64,000 nt of DNA. Origin: Thalassospira xiamenensis M-5 = DSM 17429 (GTDB lineage: Bacteria; Pseudomonadota; Alphaproteobacteria; Rhodospirillales; Thalassospiraceae). The stretch is taken from contig NZ_CP004388.1 of NCBI RefSeq assembly GCF_000300235.2, forward strand, positions 96,001 through 160,000, in the 5' to 3' direction. A program made the translations under genes and the position numbers. The first letter of the stretch is position 1. The number at the start of each line of letters is the position of its first letter. The notes beneath the pieces are model-generated. The model saw only the letters and a program-made list of their open reading frames with translations. It had not been told where the DNA came from and searched no databases. Positions 1-8,218 of the stretch are shown here, in pieces.

Positions 1-587
1 CCTATGGCGAAACCGGTTTCCGCAACTTCACCAATTCCAAGCGCGCAATTGCCGAGCCGAAAGACATGGAAGGCCTTAAAATCCGTGTCATGACGGTTCC
101 GCTGTTCGTCGAAATGGTCAAGGCACTTGGGGGTGATCCCACCCCGATCCCGTGGCCCGAAGTGCCGACGGCACTGACAACTGGTACGGTCGATGGTCAG
201 GAAAACCCGATCAGCGTGATCTATGCCAACAAGTTCTACGAAATGCAGAAATACCTGACGCTTGACCGTCACGTATATGGAACCGACTTCATTCTGATCA
301 ATGAAAGCGTTTATCAGGGCCTGACCGAAGGCGATCAGGCGCTTCTGCGGCGCGCGGCGGGGATTGCATCGAATGTTGGTCGTGCGGTCCAGCAGTTCAA
401 CTCGGCCGAAGGTGTCGCGAAACTTGCTGCCGAAGGGATGGAAGTCACAACCCCGACAGCGGAACAACTGAAAGCGTTCCGTGATGTGGCCCAGCCAGCA
501 GTTATCAATTGGCTGTCGGGCGAGATCGGTTCTGAATGGATCGAAAAACTGCAATCTGCTGTCGGTGAGGCTGAAGCCTCTATGTAA
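1..587 (+). CDS. dctP: TRAP transporter solute-binding subunit, DctP family (3' part)
   Basis: C-terminal part of a periplasmic solute receptor for a tripartite ATP-independent transporter; the start lies before the window. The frame is open from base 3 and reads YGETGFRNFTNSKR and then MEGLKIRVM, the typical DctP core just before the ligand-binding arginine region. The segment GTVDGQENPISVIYANKFYE is also family-typical. It ends with TAA at 585-587. Membrane subunits follow at 727 and 1209, so this is a complete TRAP set apart from the missing 5' end. Because catabolic shikimate/quinate genes follow on the same strand, the ligand may be quinate, shikimate or a related acid; this is inference from context, since DctP sequence alone does not fix the ligand. 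Confidence 0.93.
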   Translation, partial: YGETGFRNFTNSKRAIAEPKDMEGLKIRVMTVPLFVEMVKALGGDPTPIPWPEVPTALTTGTVDGQENPISVIYANKFYEMQKYLTLDRHVYGTDFILINESVYQGLTEGDQALLRRAAGIASNVGRAVQQFNSAEGVAKLAAEGMEVTTPTAEQLKAFRDVAQPAVINWLSGEIGSEWIEKLQSAVGEAEASM

Positions 588-595
588 CCGGCATT

Positions 596-642
596 GGCAG
601 GCCGGGTGCTCAGACCTCCTTTGAGCCCGGCCTGCCCTTTTT
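596..642 (+). terminator. Intrinsic terminator between dctP and dctQ
   Basis: The arms GGCAGGCCGGG (596-606) and CCCGGCCTGCC (626-636) pair perfectly and can extend by CTCA/TGAG around a two-base bulge. A T-run (TTTTT, 638-642) follows. It lies 9 bases after the dctP stop and before dctQ, so it should partly stop transcription and favour the binding protein over the membrane subunits. Confidence 0.85.
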
Positions 643-726
643 GTTCAGTGATCATCGCATCCGCGACAGGCACCAACAATTGTCGCGGTCATGTTGTCGG
701 CTTCCCGTGTTCATGCAGAGGAACTT

Positions 727-1212
727 ATGCAACGCGCAGAAAATGCTTTCAGGCATCTGCTTGCCGGGCTTTCGGGATTTAGCATCCTTGTCGTCTTTGG
801 CGTCGTCTTTGCTGGCAGTGTCAGCCGCTACCTGTTTTCCGCGCCTCTGCAATGGAGCGAGGAAGTCGCGAAATATGCGATGATCTATGGCACCATGTTC
901 GGAATGGCTTTTGCCTATCTGCAAGGTACACAGATTACGTTTAGCATATTCATTGATGCCGTTCCTGCCCCGATCCGCCGCAAGCTTGCGCTGGGTGTCG
1001 ATATCGCAACGCTGATACTGGGGGGCATTCTGGTCCATGCCGGTTTGATCTTTGCCGCCAAGCGCGGTGGGATTATGGCATCGGGCATCGGAATTCCGAT
1101 GTATTGGGCGCAAATCGCCATGACGGTTGGCGGGGTCTGCCTTGTCATTGCGGCACTGTTTCGTCTCATTGCTTTCTTCACCCGCAAATCTTCAGGGGGT
1201 GAGGAATCATGA
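727..1212 (+). CDS. dctQ: TRAP transporter small permease subunit, DctQ family
   Basis: Small membrane subunit of about 161 residues with four hydrophobic segments, the usual DctQ size. The sequence LFSAPLQWSEEVAKYAMIYG matches the conserved W-x-E-E motif after the first helix. I chose ATG 727 because AGAGGA sits 3 bases upstream; an in-frame ATG at 691 would add 12 residues without a clear ribosome site. Its stop overlaps the dctM start (ATGA), indicating translational coupling. It probably bridges the DctP receptor and the DctM channel in the inner membrane. Confidence 0.92.
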   Translation: MQRAENAFRHLLAGLSGFSILVVFGVVFAGSVSRYLFSAPLQWSEEVAKYAMIYGTMFGMAFAYLQGTQITFSIFIDAVPAPIRRKLALGVDIATLILGGILVHAGLIFAAKRGGIMASGIGIPMYWAQIAMTVGGVCLVIAALFRLIAFFTRKSSGGEES

Positions 1213-2477
1213 TCACGGGGCTTGGCCTTTTTGTTCTGCTTGCCATTGGCGCGCCGGTGGCCTTTGCGATTGCGCTGGCGATTGCGATCTACATTGGTGG
1301 TGCGACATTCAGCATCGATCTTCTGCCCCAACGCATTTTTGCGGGGCTTGACAGCTTCACCATCCTTGCCATTCCGCTTTTTGTTCTGGCCGGGGAATTA
1401 ATGAATGCCAGTGGAATCACGTCGCGGGTCATCAATCTTGCCAATGCGCTTGTTGGCCATGCCAAAGCCGGTCTGGCCCAGGTCAATATCTGGTCTTCGG
1501 TGATTTTCGCGGGTCTTTCGGGGTCGGCGGTGGCCGATACATCGGCAATCGGGCGTATCTTCATCCCGTCGATGGAAAAAGAAGGTTATCCGCGCGATTT
1601 TGCCGCGGCTCTGACGGCGGCATCATCCGTAATCGGTCCGATTATTCCGCCCAGTATTCCTGTAATTATCTATGCGCTGATTACCAGCAATGTGTCGGTT
1701 CCGGCCCTGTTTCTGGCCGGGATTATTCCGGGCATCCTGCTTGCGATTGCGTTGTCGGTTTATGTCCGCATCTTTGCGGCCAATTATGCCACACCGCGTG
1801 GCCGGATGAATATGCGCCAAAAGATGCGCGCCCTTTGGGATGGATTGATCCCGCTTTTCATGCCGGTCTTCGTGATCGGATCAATCCTGGCGGGGATCGT
1901 GACCCCGACCGAGGCCGCAAGCTTTGCCGTTTTTTATGCACTGGTTGTCGGACTGTTTGTGTTTCGCGAACTCAAACCATCGGACTTGCCGGGTATTTTT
2001 GCCAACTCAATGCGTGATTCTTCAAGCATCCTGATCATTATGGGGGCGGTTGCCGCGGCGAACTGGTTCATGACCTTTGCCGGGATTCCGCAGGCGGTCA
2101 GTTCGTTTGTGCTAGGCTATGTAGATAGCCCGACAATGTTCCTGATCCTGATCAACATCATGTTGCTTGGTGTCGGTCTGGTGCTTGAAGGCATTGCCGC
2201 AATGCTGGTTCTGGTGCCGATCCTTCATCCGATTGCGATCAGCCTTGGTATTGATCCGACCCATTTCGGCATTGTCGTGATCTTCAACCTGATGATCGGG
2301 CTGATCACACCACCAATGGGGCTTTGCCTGTTTGTTGCGGATGCCATCGCCAATGTTGGTATGGCCCGGATGATCAAATCGATCATGCCGTTGTTCCTGG
2401 TAGAATTGGCGGTTTTGATCCTGATCACTTTTGTGCCGCAACTTGTCACTTTCATGCCCAACCTGTTCGGATTTTAG
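1209..2477 (+). CDS. dctM: TRAP transporter large permease subunit, DctM family
   Basis: A 422-residue polytopic inner-membrane protein, the ion-coupled transport channel of the TRAP system. Family landmarks include AGLSGSAVADTSAIG near residue 100, the GPIIPPSIPVIIY segment near 140-155, TPTEAA near 230 and a C-terminal GLITPPMGLCLFV. Its length is normal for DctM. It starts inside the end of dctQ (ATGA overlap) and ends 11 bases before the shikimate dehydrogenase gene, so transporter and catabolic genes look co-transcribed. Confidence 0.95.
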   Translation: MITGLGLFVLLAIGAPVAFAIALAIAIYIGGATFSIDLLPQRIFAGLDSFTILAIPLFVLAGELMNASGITSRVINLANALVGHAKAGLAQVNIWSSVIFAGLSGSAVADTSAIGRIFIPSMEKEGYPRDFAAALTAASSVIGPIIPPSIPVIIYALITSNVSVPALFLAGIIPGILLAIALSVYVRIFAANYATPRGRMNMRQKMRALWDGLIPLFMPVFVIGSILAGIVTPTEAASFAVFYALVVGLFVFRELKPSDLPGIFANSMRDSSSILIIMGAVAAANWFMTFAGIPQAVSSFVLGYVDSPTMFLILINIMLLGVGLVLEGIAAMLVLVPILHPIAISLGIDPTHFGIVVIFNLMIGLITPPMGLCLFVADAIANVGMARMIKSIMPLFLVELAVLILITFVPQLVTFMPNLFGF

Positions 2478-2488
2478 GATTTCGCCCC

Positions 2489-3337
2489 ATGTTGAAACTC
2501 GGTCTTATCGGTAAAGGCATATCACGCAGCCAATCGGCCAGACTGCACGTCTTGCTTGGCCGGATGTGCGGAATTGATGTGACCTATGACTATCTCGACA
2601 GTGAAAAGATCGCCGATTTCGATCTGATCGGGCAACTTGCAGCCTGTGCCAAGGCCGGCTATGCCGGGGTGAATGTTACCCATCCCTACAAAACCGAGGC
2701 CCGCAAGCTGATCCAGCGTCGCAAACGTCTTCCCGAAGCTCTTGGTGCGGTGAACACGGTGGTGTTCCGCGAAGATGGCTGGCGGGGGGACAATACCGAC
2801 TATGTCGGGTTCATGCGCGGTTATCGCGGGCAGTTTGGCGATCAGGCACCGGGAACGGTTTTGCAGATGGGGGCGGGCGGCGTCGGCCTTGCCACGGCAT
2901 TCGGGTTGCACGGGCTTGGTGCGGAACGCATCCTTATCCATGATAAGGATGCCGATCGCGGCCATACGCTGGTTGCGACCCTGAAGGCGGGTGGGGCCAA
3001 CGTTGCCTTTGTTACCGAACCTGAACTTTCCGATGTGATCCGCAATGCTGATGGTTTGATCAATTGTACCCCGGTCGGCATGAACCAGTATCCGGGCAGT
3101 CCGATTGATGCTGCTTTGATGGGCGGACAGAAATGGGCGTTTGATGCGGTTTACACACCGGTTGAAACCGCGTTTCTTCATTCCGCGCGAAAGGCCGGGC
3201 TTTCGGTCATGACCGGCTTTGAGCTGTTCTTTTTTCAGGGTATTGAAGCGTTCGAGGTTTTCAGCGGGGCGCAGATCGACGGGGATGCCGCCCGGATCGA
3301 ATATTTCAATGCCTATCCCGAGGCATTGACGGGGTAA
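2489..3337 (+). CDS. Shikimate/quinate dehydrogenase (AroE/YdiB superfamily)
   Basis: A 282-residue dehydrogenase that interconverts shikimate and 3-dehydroshikimate, or quinate and 3-dehydroquinate. Visible motifs are NVTHPYK (catalytic Lys), GDNTDYVGF (substrate-binding Asp) and the Rossmann loop GAGGVGLATAFG. After the second strand it reads IHDKDADR; an acidic residue here, instead of the NRT motif of NADP-dependent AroE, suggests NAD preference and a catabolic role. ATG 2489 starts the conserved MLKLGLIGKGIS; upstream in-frame ATGs lie inside dctM. It sits between TRAP and quiC genes, so I read it as the catabolic enzyme and not the biosynthetic AroE. Cofactor preference is inference. 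Confidence 0.88.
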   Translation: MLKLGLIGKGISRSQSARLHVLLGRMCGIDVTYDYLDSEKIADFDLIGQLAACAKAGYAGVNVTHPYKTEARKLIQRRKRLPEALGAVNTVVFREDGWRGDNTDYVGFMRGYRGQFGDQAPGTVLQMGAGGVGLATAFGLHGLGAERILIHDKDADRGHTLVATLKAGGANVAFVTEPELSDVIRNADGLINCTPVGMNQYPGSPIDAALMGGQKWAFDAVYTPVETAFLHSARKAGLSVMTGFELFFFQGIEAFEVFSGAQIDGDAARIEYFNAYPEALTG

Positions 3338-3348
3338 GGGGAAAGTCC

Positions 3349-4002
3349 ATGAGCAGCAGCACAGTTGCCGAGACCGTTTATAACGAAATCCGCGATGACA
3401 TCCTTTATGGCGAACTCCAGCCCGGTGTGAAGCTGAAGCTTGATGCGTTGCGGGATCGTTATAATGCCGGGGTCAACACGCTCCGCGAGGTGCTGAACCG
3501 TCTTGTCGCGTCGGGATTTGTTTTTGTCGAAGGCCAGAAAGGCTTTCGGGTTGTCGAAACATCGCCCTCGAATTTCAAGGAACTGACCGCGATGCGGTTG
3601 CTGCTTGAAACCAACGGGCTTGCGAAATCAATTGATGCCGGTGATGTCGAATGGGAAGGCCGTGTTGCTGCCGCCCATCACAAACTTTCCGCCATCGAAA
3701 AACGCATGCTGACCGAAGACAGCCGAGAGCTGACAGTACGCTGGAGCCAGTATGACCGCGAATTTCATCAGGCCCTGATCTCTGCCTGTGGGTCGGATCT
3801 GCATATGCGGATGCATCGTGAAATCTTTGACCAGTTCCGCCGTTACGTGGTGATCGAACTGAAAACGCACGGCTTCCGGGCTGAGGAGATAATTGATGAA
3901 CATCGAGGCATCTGTGATCTGGCACTGGCACGCGACAAAACTGCCGCACTGGCAAAACTGACCGATCACATTGAAACATATCGGCGCCGTTCGCAGGACT
4001 GA
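3349..4002 (+). CDS. GntR-family regulator with FCD-type ligand domain
   Basis: A 217-residue regulator. The first 70 residues form a GntR winged helix (VYNEIRDDILYGELQPGVKL, then NTLREVLNRLVASGFV). A helical C-terminal domain of FCD type follows, with family elements such as FHQALISACGS. It lies inside the cluster 11 bases after the dehydrogenase gene, so it most likely regulates this operon in response to a pathway intermediate. A GntR-gene position within a catabolic operon usually means repression released by substrate; no operator could be assigned here. An inverted repeat without a T-run (4017-4033) lies after it. Confidence 0.9.
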   Translation: MSSSTVAETVYNEIRDDILYGELQPGVKLKLDALRDRYNAGVNTLREVLNRLVASGFVFVEGQKGFRVVETSPSNFKELTAMRLLLETNGLAKSIDAGDVEWEGRVAAAHHKLSAIEKRMLTEDSRELTVRWSQYDREFHQALISACGSDLHMRMHREIFDQFRRYVVIELKTHGFRAEEIIDEHRGICDLALARDKTAALAKLTDHIETYRRRSQD

Positions 4003-4088
4003 TCAAACCGATCCTGCCGGGCAACGTGCCCGGAAGTCCTTCCGCGCGACGGTGCCTATGCGCCACACGACCATCCCGGAGGGATAAA

Positions 4089-5972
4089 ATGCTGACTTCC
4101 ATCGCGACCGTATCGCTATCGGGCGATCTTCAGGAAAAACTTGATGCCATTGCCGCTGCTGGTTTTGACGGTGTCGAGATTTTTGAAAATGATCTTCTGA
4201 CCTTTGATGGCTCCCCCGAAGATGTTGGCAAGACCATCCGTGACCTTGGTCTGAAACTGGTAACCTTCCAGCCGTTCCGTGATTTTGAAGGCATGCCCGA
4301 ACCCCAGCGCACCCGCGCGTTTGAACGTGCCGAACGCAAGTTCGATCTGATGGAAGAACTGGGTACCGATCTTTTGATGGTCTGTTCGAACGTCTCGCCG
4401 CATTCGCTGGGCGGGCTTGATCGTGCGGCAAAAGATCTGGCCGAACTTGGCGATCGTGCGGCAAAACGTGGGCTTCGCATTGCGTTCGAAGCCCTGTCCT
4501 GGGGCAAACATATCAGCGACTATCGCGATAGCTGGGAAGTGGTGCGGCGCGCCAATCACCCCAATGTCGGTCTGGTGCTTGATACCTTCCACATTATGGC
4601 GCGCAAGGTGCCACTTGATGCGATTGCATCGATCCCCGGCGACAGGATCTTTCTTGTGCAGGTCGCCGATGCGCCGATCCTTGAAATGGACCCGCTTTCA
4701 TGGAGCCGCCATTTCAGGTGCTTTCCGGGGCAGGGGGACTTTCCCCTTGATGAATTCATGAGCAATCTGGCCCGGACCGGTTATGACGGGCCACTGTCAC
4801 TTGAAATCTTCAATGATCAATTCCGCTCAAGCTCGACCAAAAACGTTGCCAAGGATGGTTTGCGTTCGCTGATTTATCTGGGCGATGGCATAGAGGGTGT
4901 GAAAGTCGGGGAAAAGGCGGTTGCCCTGCCGCCAAAGGCGCATGCCCGCAATGTCGAGTTTGTTGAATTCGCGGTCGAAGAAGAAAACGCCGAAAAGCTT
5001 GCCGCCCTGTTTGCCGGGCTGGGTTTTGAAAAACGCGGCAGCCATAAATCCAAGGCCGTCACATGGTGGAAGCAGGGCAATATCAATCTTGTCATCAATT
5101 GCGACAAGGATGGTTTCGCGCATTCCTATAACATCGTGCATGGCCCGTCGGTTTGCGCGGTGGGGCTTAAGGTCGATGATGCAAACGCATCGCTTAAACG
5201 CGCGCAATCCCTTTTGGCATCACCCTTTGTCCAGTCCGTTGGCCCGGGCGAAATCGAAATGCCCGCCATCCGCGGTGTGGGCGGCAGTCTGGTCTATTTC
5301 CTTGATGATCAAAGCGAACTGGCGCGCATCTGGGATGTCGAATTCGAAGCATCGACAACTGCCGACAAACCGGCAAATGACGCCAACCTGAAATCGGTCG
5401 ATCACGTTTCCTATTCGATGCAGTACGAGGAAATGCTGACCTGGGTGCTGTATTTCACCTCGATCTTCGATCTTGGCAAAATGCCAACGGTCGATGTGCC
5501 CGATCCCGGCGGGCTTGTGCAAAGTCAGGTGGTTCAGGGTGAGGATGGCGGGGTGCGGCTGATCCTGAACGGATCGCAAAGCCCCCATACCCAGCATTCA
5601 CAATTCCTAAGCGAATTCTTTGGAAGCGGCGTGCAACATGTCGCACTTTCAAGTGGCGATATTTTTGCGAGTGTCGATTTTTGCCGGAAAAATGGTGTTG
5701 AAGTTCTGCCAATACCGGAAAATTACTATGATGACATCGAGGCGCGCTTTGGGCTTGATCCCGATCTTCTGGATCGACTGAAAGCTGCCAACATCCTTTA
5801 TGATCGTGATGATGACGGCGAGTATTTTCAGGTCTATACCAAGACCTTCGCCAACCGGTTCTTCTTTGAACTGGTCGAACGTCGCGATTATCGCGGGTTT
5901 GGTGCGGCCAATGCACCCATCCGGCTGGCATCGCAAACCCGTATGAACCGGCGCAGTCAGACGTCGAAATAA
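4089..5972 (+). CDS. quiC: Bifunctional 3-dehydroshikimate dehydratase / HPPD-like protein (QuiC1 type)
   Basis: A 627-residue two-part protein. Residues 1-270 form a TIM-barrel of the xylose-isomerase/AP-endonuclease-2 fold (GLKLVTFQPFRDFEGMP, LVLDTFHIM, CFPGQGDFPL), the 3-dehydroshikimate dehydratase that makes protocatechuate. Residues 290-620 hold two vicinal-oxygen-chelate domains like 4-hydroxyphenylpyruvate dioxygenase. In the second, metal ligands appear kept as His in VDHVSY, His in VQHVALS and Glu in FFFELVER. This matches the QuiC1 layout of Pseudomonas. ATG 4089 has GGAGGG just upstream. It is followed after 28 bases by dehydroquinase, consistent with the quinate-to-protocatechuate route. 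The function of the C-terminal half is not settled by sequence. Confidence 0.92.
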   Translation: MLTSIATVSLSGDLQEKLDAIAAAGFDGVEIFENDLLTFDGSPEDVGKTIRDLGLKLVTFQPFRDFEGMPEPQRTRAFERAERKFDLMEELGTDLLMVCSNVSPHSLGGLDRAAKDLAELGDRAAKRGLRIAFEALSWGKHISDYRDSWEVVRRANHPNVGLVLDTFHIMARKVPLDAIASIPGDRIFLVQVADAPILEMDPLSWSRHFRCFPGQGDFPLDEFMSNLARTGYDGPLSLEIFNDQFRSSSTKNVAKDGLRSLIYLGDGIEGVKVGEKAVALPPKAHARNVEFVEFAVEEENAEKLAALFAGLGFEKRGSHKSKAVTWWKQGNINLVINCDKDGFAHSYNIVHGPSVCAVGLKVDDANASLKRAQSLLASPFVQSVGPGEIEMPAIRGVGGSLVYFLDDQSELARIWDVEFEASTTADKPANDANLKSVDHVSYSMQYEEMLTWVLYFTSIFDLGKMPTVDVPDPGGLVQSQVVQGEDGGVRLILNGSQSPHTQHSQFLSEFFGSGVQHVALSSGDIFASVDFCRKNGVEVLPIPENYYDDIEARFGLDPDLLDRLKAANILYDRDDDGEYFQVYTKTFANRFFFELVERRDYRGFGAANAPIRLASQTRMNRRSQTSK

Positions 5973-6000
5973 GCAAACCATTTCAGGGGATCAGGAAACC

Positions 6001-6450
6001 ATGAGCGTTTCGGAAATTCTTGTCATTAACGGCCCGAACCTTAACCTTCTGGGGCAGCGGCAACCGGAAATCTACGGCTATGACACTTTGGCAAGTATCG
6101 CGGATAAATGCGCGTCCCTTGCCGAAACGCTGGGGGTTTCCGTCCGGTTTGAACAGTCAAACCACGAAGGCAGCATTGTCGATTTCATCCATGATGCACG
6201 GCAAAAATCGGCGGCGATCATCATCAATGCCGGGGCCTATACCCATACATCAGCCGCCATTCATGACGCGCTGAAAACATTCGATGGCTATATCATCGAA
6301 CTGCATATCTCCAACCCGCATGCCCGCGAAGAATTCCGCCACCACAGCTGGATCAGCCCGGTTGCCAATGCCGTGATGGCCGGTGCCGGTGCCTATGGCT
6401 ATGAACTGGCAACGCGTCTTGCCGCGGAAAAGATTGCGCAGACCAAATAG
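6001..6450 (+). CDS. aroQ: Type II 3-dehydroquinate dehydratase
   Basis: A 149-residue enzyme interconverting 3-dehydroquinate and 3-dehydroshikimate, assembling as a dodecamer in the cytoplasm. All type II landmarks are present: INGPNLNLLG at the start, the active-site lid around Arg and Tyr (QRQPEIYG), NHEGSIVDF, IINAGAYTHTS with the base-interacting Asn, and ISNPHAREEFRHHS. Length is normal. In this operon it supplies 3-dehydroshikimate to QuiC and so plays the catabolic QuiB role; whether it also serves aromatic amino acid synthesis cannot be told from this window. Confidence 0.96.
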   Translation: MSVSEILVINGPNLNLLGQRQPEIYGYDTLASIADKCASLAETLGVSVRFEQSNHEGSIVDFIHDARQKSAAIIINAGAYTHTSAAIHDALKTFDGYIIELHISNPHAREEFRHHSWISPVANAVMAGAGAYGYELATRLAAEKIAQTK

Positions 6451-6480
6451 GGTGATGGTGCCCGGGTCCGAAACAACAAA

Positions 6481-6499
6481 GGCAGCATTGAATGCTGCC
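6481..6499 (+). repeat. 19-bp palindrome downstream of aroQ (copy 1)
   Basis: GGCAGCATT and AATGCTGCC form a 9-bp inverted repeat around a single base, 31 bases after the aroQ stop. No T-run follows, so it is not a classic intrinsic terminator, though it could stabilise the mRNA end. A nearly identical sequence, differing by one base, occurs at 7453-7471. Confidence 0.7.
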
Positions 6500-6558
6500 T
6501 CGGACTGCTGAACAGCTCACAGATAACATTCCTTCAAGACACAATTCCCGCAAAGCCT

Positions 6559-6644
6559 GCCCCCGTGAAAGCGGGGGCGCCAATCCCGTCTCCTGCAACA
6601 GGGTATGGATTCCGGGTCTTCGCTCTGCTCCGCCCGGAATGACG
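6559..6644. repeat. REP-like intergenic palindromic repeat
   Basis: Two stem-loops in tandem: GCCCCCG (6559-6565) with CGGGGGC (6572-6578), and ATTCCGGG (6609-6616) with CCCGGAAT (6633-6640), the latter followed by GACG. The arrangement 'CCCGCGAAAGCGGG ... GATTCC ... GGAATGACG' resembles the interspersed repeats scattered through many proteobacterial genomes between genes. Only one copy is in this window, so repetition cannot be shown here. Confidence 0.6.
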
Positions 6645-7275
6645 ATTGTGATCAACCGCCAAGCCAATCCCGCCAGCCAACCAACCCCTCTGCCCCCGGC
6701 ATCGCCAAACGCCACCGACCGGACGGCCCACGCCCCGGACGGCCCCCGCTGCCCCGAACGACGCTCGCTCTCGGTTGCCCCAAAACGCACCTCACCCCAA
6801 GGGCCACAGCGTTGCCGAATGGCAGGCACACAAATCCCGCCATCGATGACCGGCCTTTCGGCATGTCCGACGCACCATCGGCCCGCTGACAACCGATCCT
6901 GCCAGCCGCTCCCCGCCAGCCACCCCGGCCCCCCGGCCAATCGATCCAATGCAGACGCAATCCGGGCGCAATTTGGGCCCGCTGATTCTCGGCATTGTCA
7001 CGCTTCATCGACCGGACTGGACCAAACCAGACCAGCCTCGCCCCGGCTATCCCAGCCCCGAACAAACGCCCTTGCCCCAAGGACACATTTCTCCCGTCAT
7101 GATAAACACCCGTTTTTCGCAAATTTCGCGTGGCCTTACGGCAAGAACACACCACCGCCGTAATGGCTTTTCCATGCGCCATTGACGTCCCTTTGGCGAC
7201 GCCGCCCCCGCCGTTTCATCCCGTCAGATCGCTGCCCTGTCATCGTCTCATTCCTGTTTTGCCGCCCGAAACGCA

Positions 7276-7312
7276 AAAACCCGCAAAAGCGGATCACGCT
7301 TTGCGGGTTTTG
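7276..7312 (+). terminator. Strong hairpin terminator in the aroQ-recR gap
   Basis: AAAACCCGCAAA (7276-7287) pairs with TTTGCGGGTTTT (7300-7311), with GCG/CGC extending the stem. The A-run and T-run on either side make it look bidirectional. No recognised gene ends next to it on the + strand, where aroQ stops more than 800 bases upstream. On the - strand it lies about 190 bases past the recR stop. Confidence 0.75.
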
Positions 7313-7452
7313 TCTCCGGACCCATTTGTCCTGTTGACTTTATCTTTATGACATAACGAAAAGAACAAATCAAGAACTTTTTTCAAAAAAAACGGAAAAA
7401 GTTCTCGGCCGATGCTCTGCGTGACCAAAAAGATATATTTATCAATATCCTA

Positions 7453-7471
7453 GGCAGAATTGAATGCTGCC
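7453..7471 (-). repeat. 19-bp palindrome downstream of recR (copy 2)
   Basis: GGCAGAATTGAATGCTGCC is an imperfect inverted repeat, identical at 18 of 19 positions to the one at 6481-6499. It lies 26 bases past the recR stop, mirroring the place of copy 1 after aroQ. Confidence 0.65.
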
Positions 7472-7497
7472 CTTCTGTTTTCAGGAACGGTTCGCGA

Positions 7498-8091
7498 TCA
7501 AACTGCGCTGCGTGATCGAAGGGCTGCGGCCAGCGTGCCGTCATCAAGGTAATCAAGTTCGCCGCCAACCGGGACCCCGTGCGCCAGGCGTGTAACCTTG
7601 ACCCCGGTTTCGATCAGGCGTTCGGTGATGTAATGTGCCGTGGTCTGGCCATCAACGGTCGCGTTGGTCGCAAGGATAACTTCCGTCACAGCCTCGTCAC
7701 GTGCCCGTTCGATCAACTGGTCGATACGCAGATCATCCGGCCCAACCCCGTCAAGCGGCGACAATGTCCCGCCCAGAACATGATATTGCCCCTTGAACGC
7801 CCCGGCACGTTCCAGCGCCCAAAGATCCTGCACCTCCTCGACCACGCAAATTGCATCGCGGGTGCGATTGCGGTCGGCACAGATGTGGCACGGATCGACC
7901 ACATCAATATTGCCGCAAATGCCGCAATTGGTCATGGCATTGGCGGTTTCTTCCAGCGCGTGGGACAACGGGATCATCAGGGTTTCGGGCTTTTTCAGCA
8001 TCTGCAAAACCGCACGCCGTGCCGACCGCGGACCAAGCCCCGGCAGCCGTGACAGAAGCTTGATCAGATTTTCGATTTCCCGTCCGTTCAT
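7498..8091 (-). CDS. recR: Recombination protein RecR
   Basis: A 197-residue DNA-repair protein that works with RecF and RecO in loading RecA at gaps. Order of elements: helix-hairpin-helix [17 protein letters not shown] near residues 14-30, a four-cysteine zinc finger (CGICGN, then CHICAD), and a Toprim domain with VVEEVQD and a C-terminal [16 protein letters not shown] signature. I start at 8091 (MNGREIENL), which matches the usual start and length; the frame extends about 56 codons further upstream without family similarity. It belongs to the conserved dnaX-ybaB-recR block, 127 bases after ybaB. Confidence 0.96.
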   Translation of the reverse strand: MNGREIENLIKLLSRLPGLGPRSARRAVLQMLKKPETLMIPLSHALEETANAMTNCGICGNIDVVDPCHICADRNRTRDAICVVEEVQDLWALERAGAFKGQYHVLGGTLSPLDGVGPDDLRIDQLIERARDEAVTEVILATNATVDGQTTAHYITERLIETGVKVTRLAHGVPVGGELDYLDDGTLAAALRSRSAV

Positions 8092-8218
8092 GATGGTCCC
8101 GTCTTGCGGTTGATCTTGTGATGACTGTTTCTGATAGCTTGTATCAAAAACAAAGGGCGGCGCAATGCCACCCTTTGATTTATGCGGCATGACCGCAATT
8201 TGATATCGGTTTTGCCGA

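Larger units (their letters stand above)
6500..7452. other. Gene-free, strongly C-biased intergenic region
   Basis: Nearly 1 kb between the convergent genes aroQ and recR. The + strand is very rich in C and poor in G from about 6640 to 7100; for example 6661-6720 contains 32 C and 9 G. Open frames here on both strands give Pro/Arg/Ser-rich or Gly/Arg-rich products with no recognisable domain, so I call no gene. It contains a REP-like repeat (6559-6644) and a strong hairpin terminator (7276-7312), and turns AT-rich from about 7320. Confidence 0.7.

Noticed and set aside
2324..2488. Upstream in-frame start for the shikimate dehydrogenase
   Set aside because: It would lie within dctM; the conserved MLKLGLIG start is at 2489.
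6492..7163. 223-codon open frame on the + strand in the C-rich region
   Set aside because: Its product is Pro/Arg/Ser-rich, begins inside a palindrome and runs through the REP-like repeat. Overlapping frames on the other strand are just as long; skewed composition explains them.
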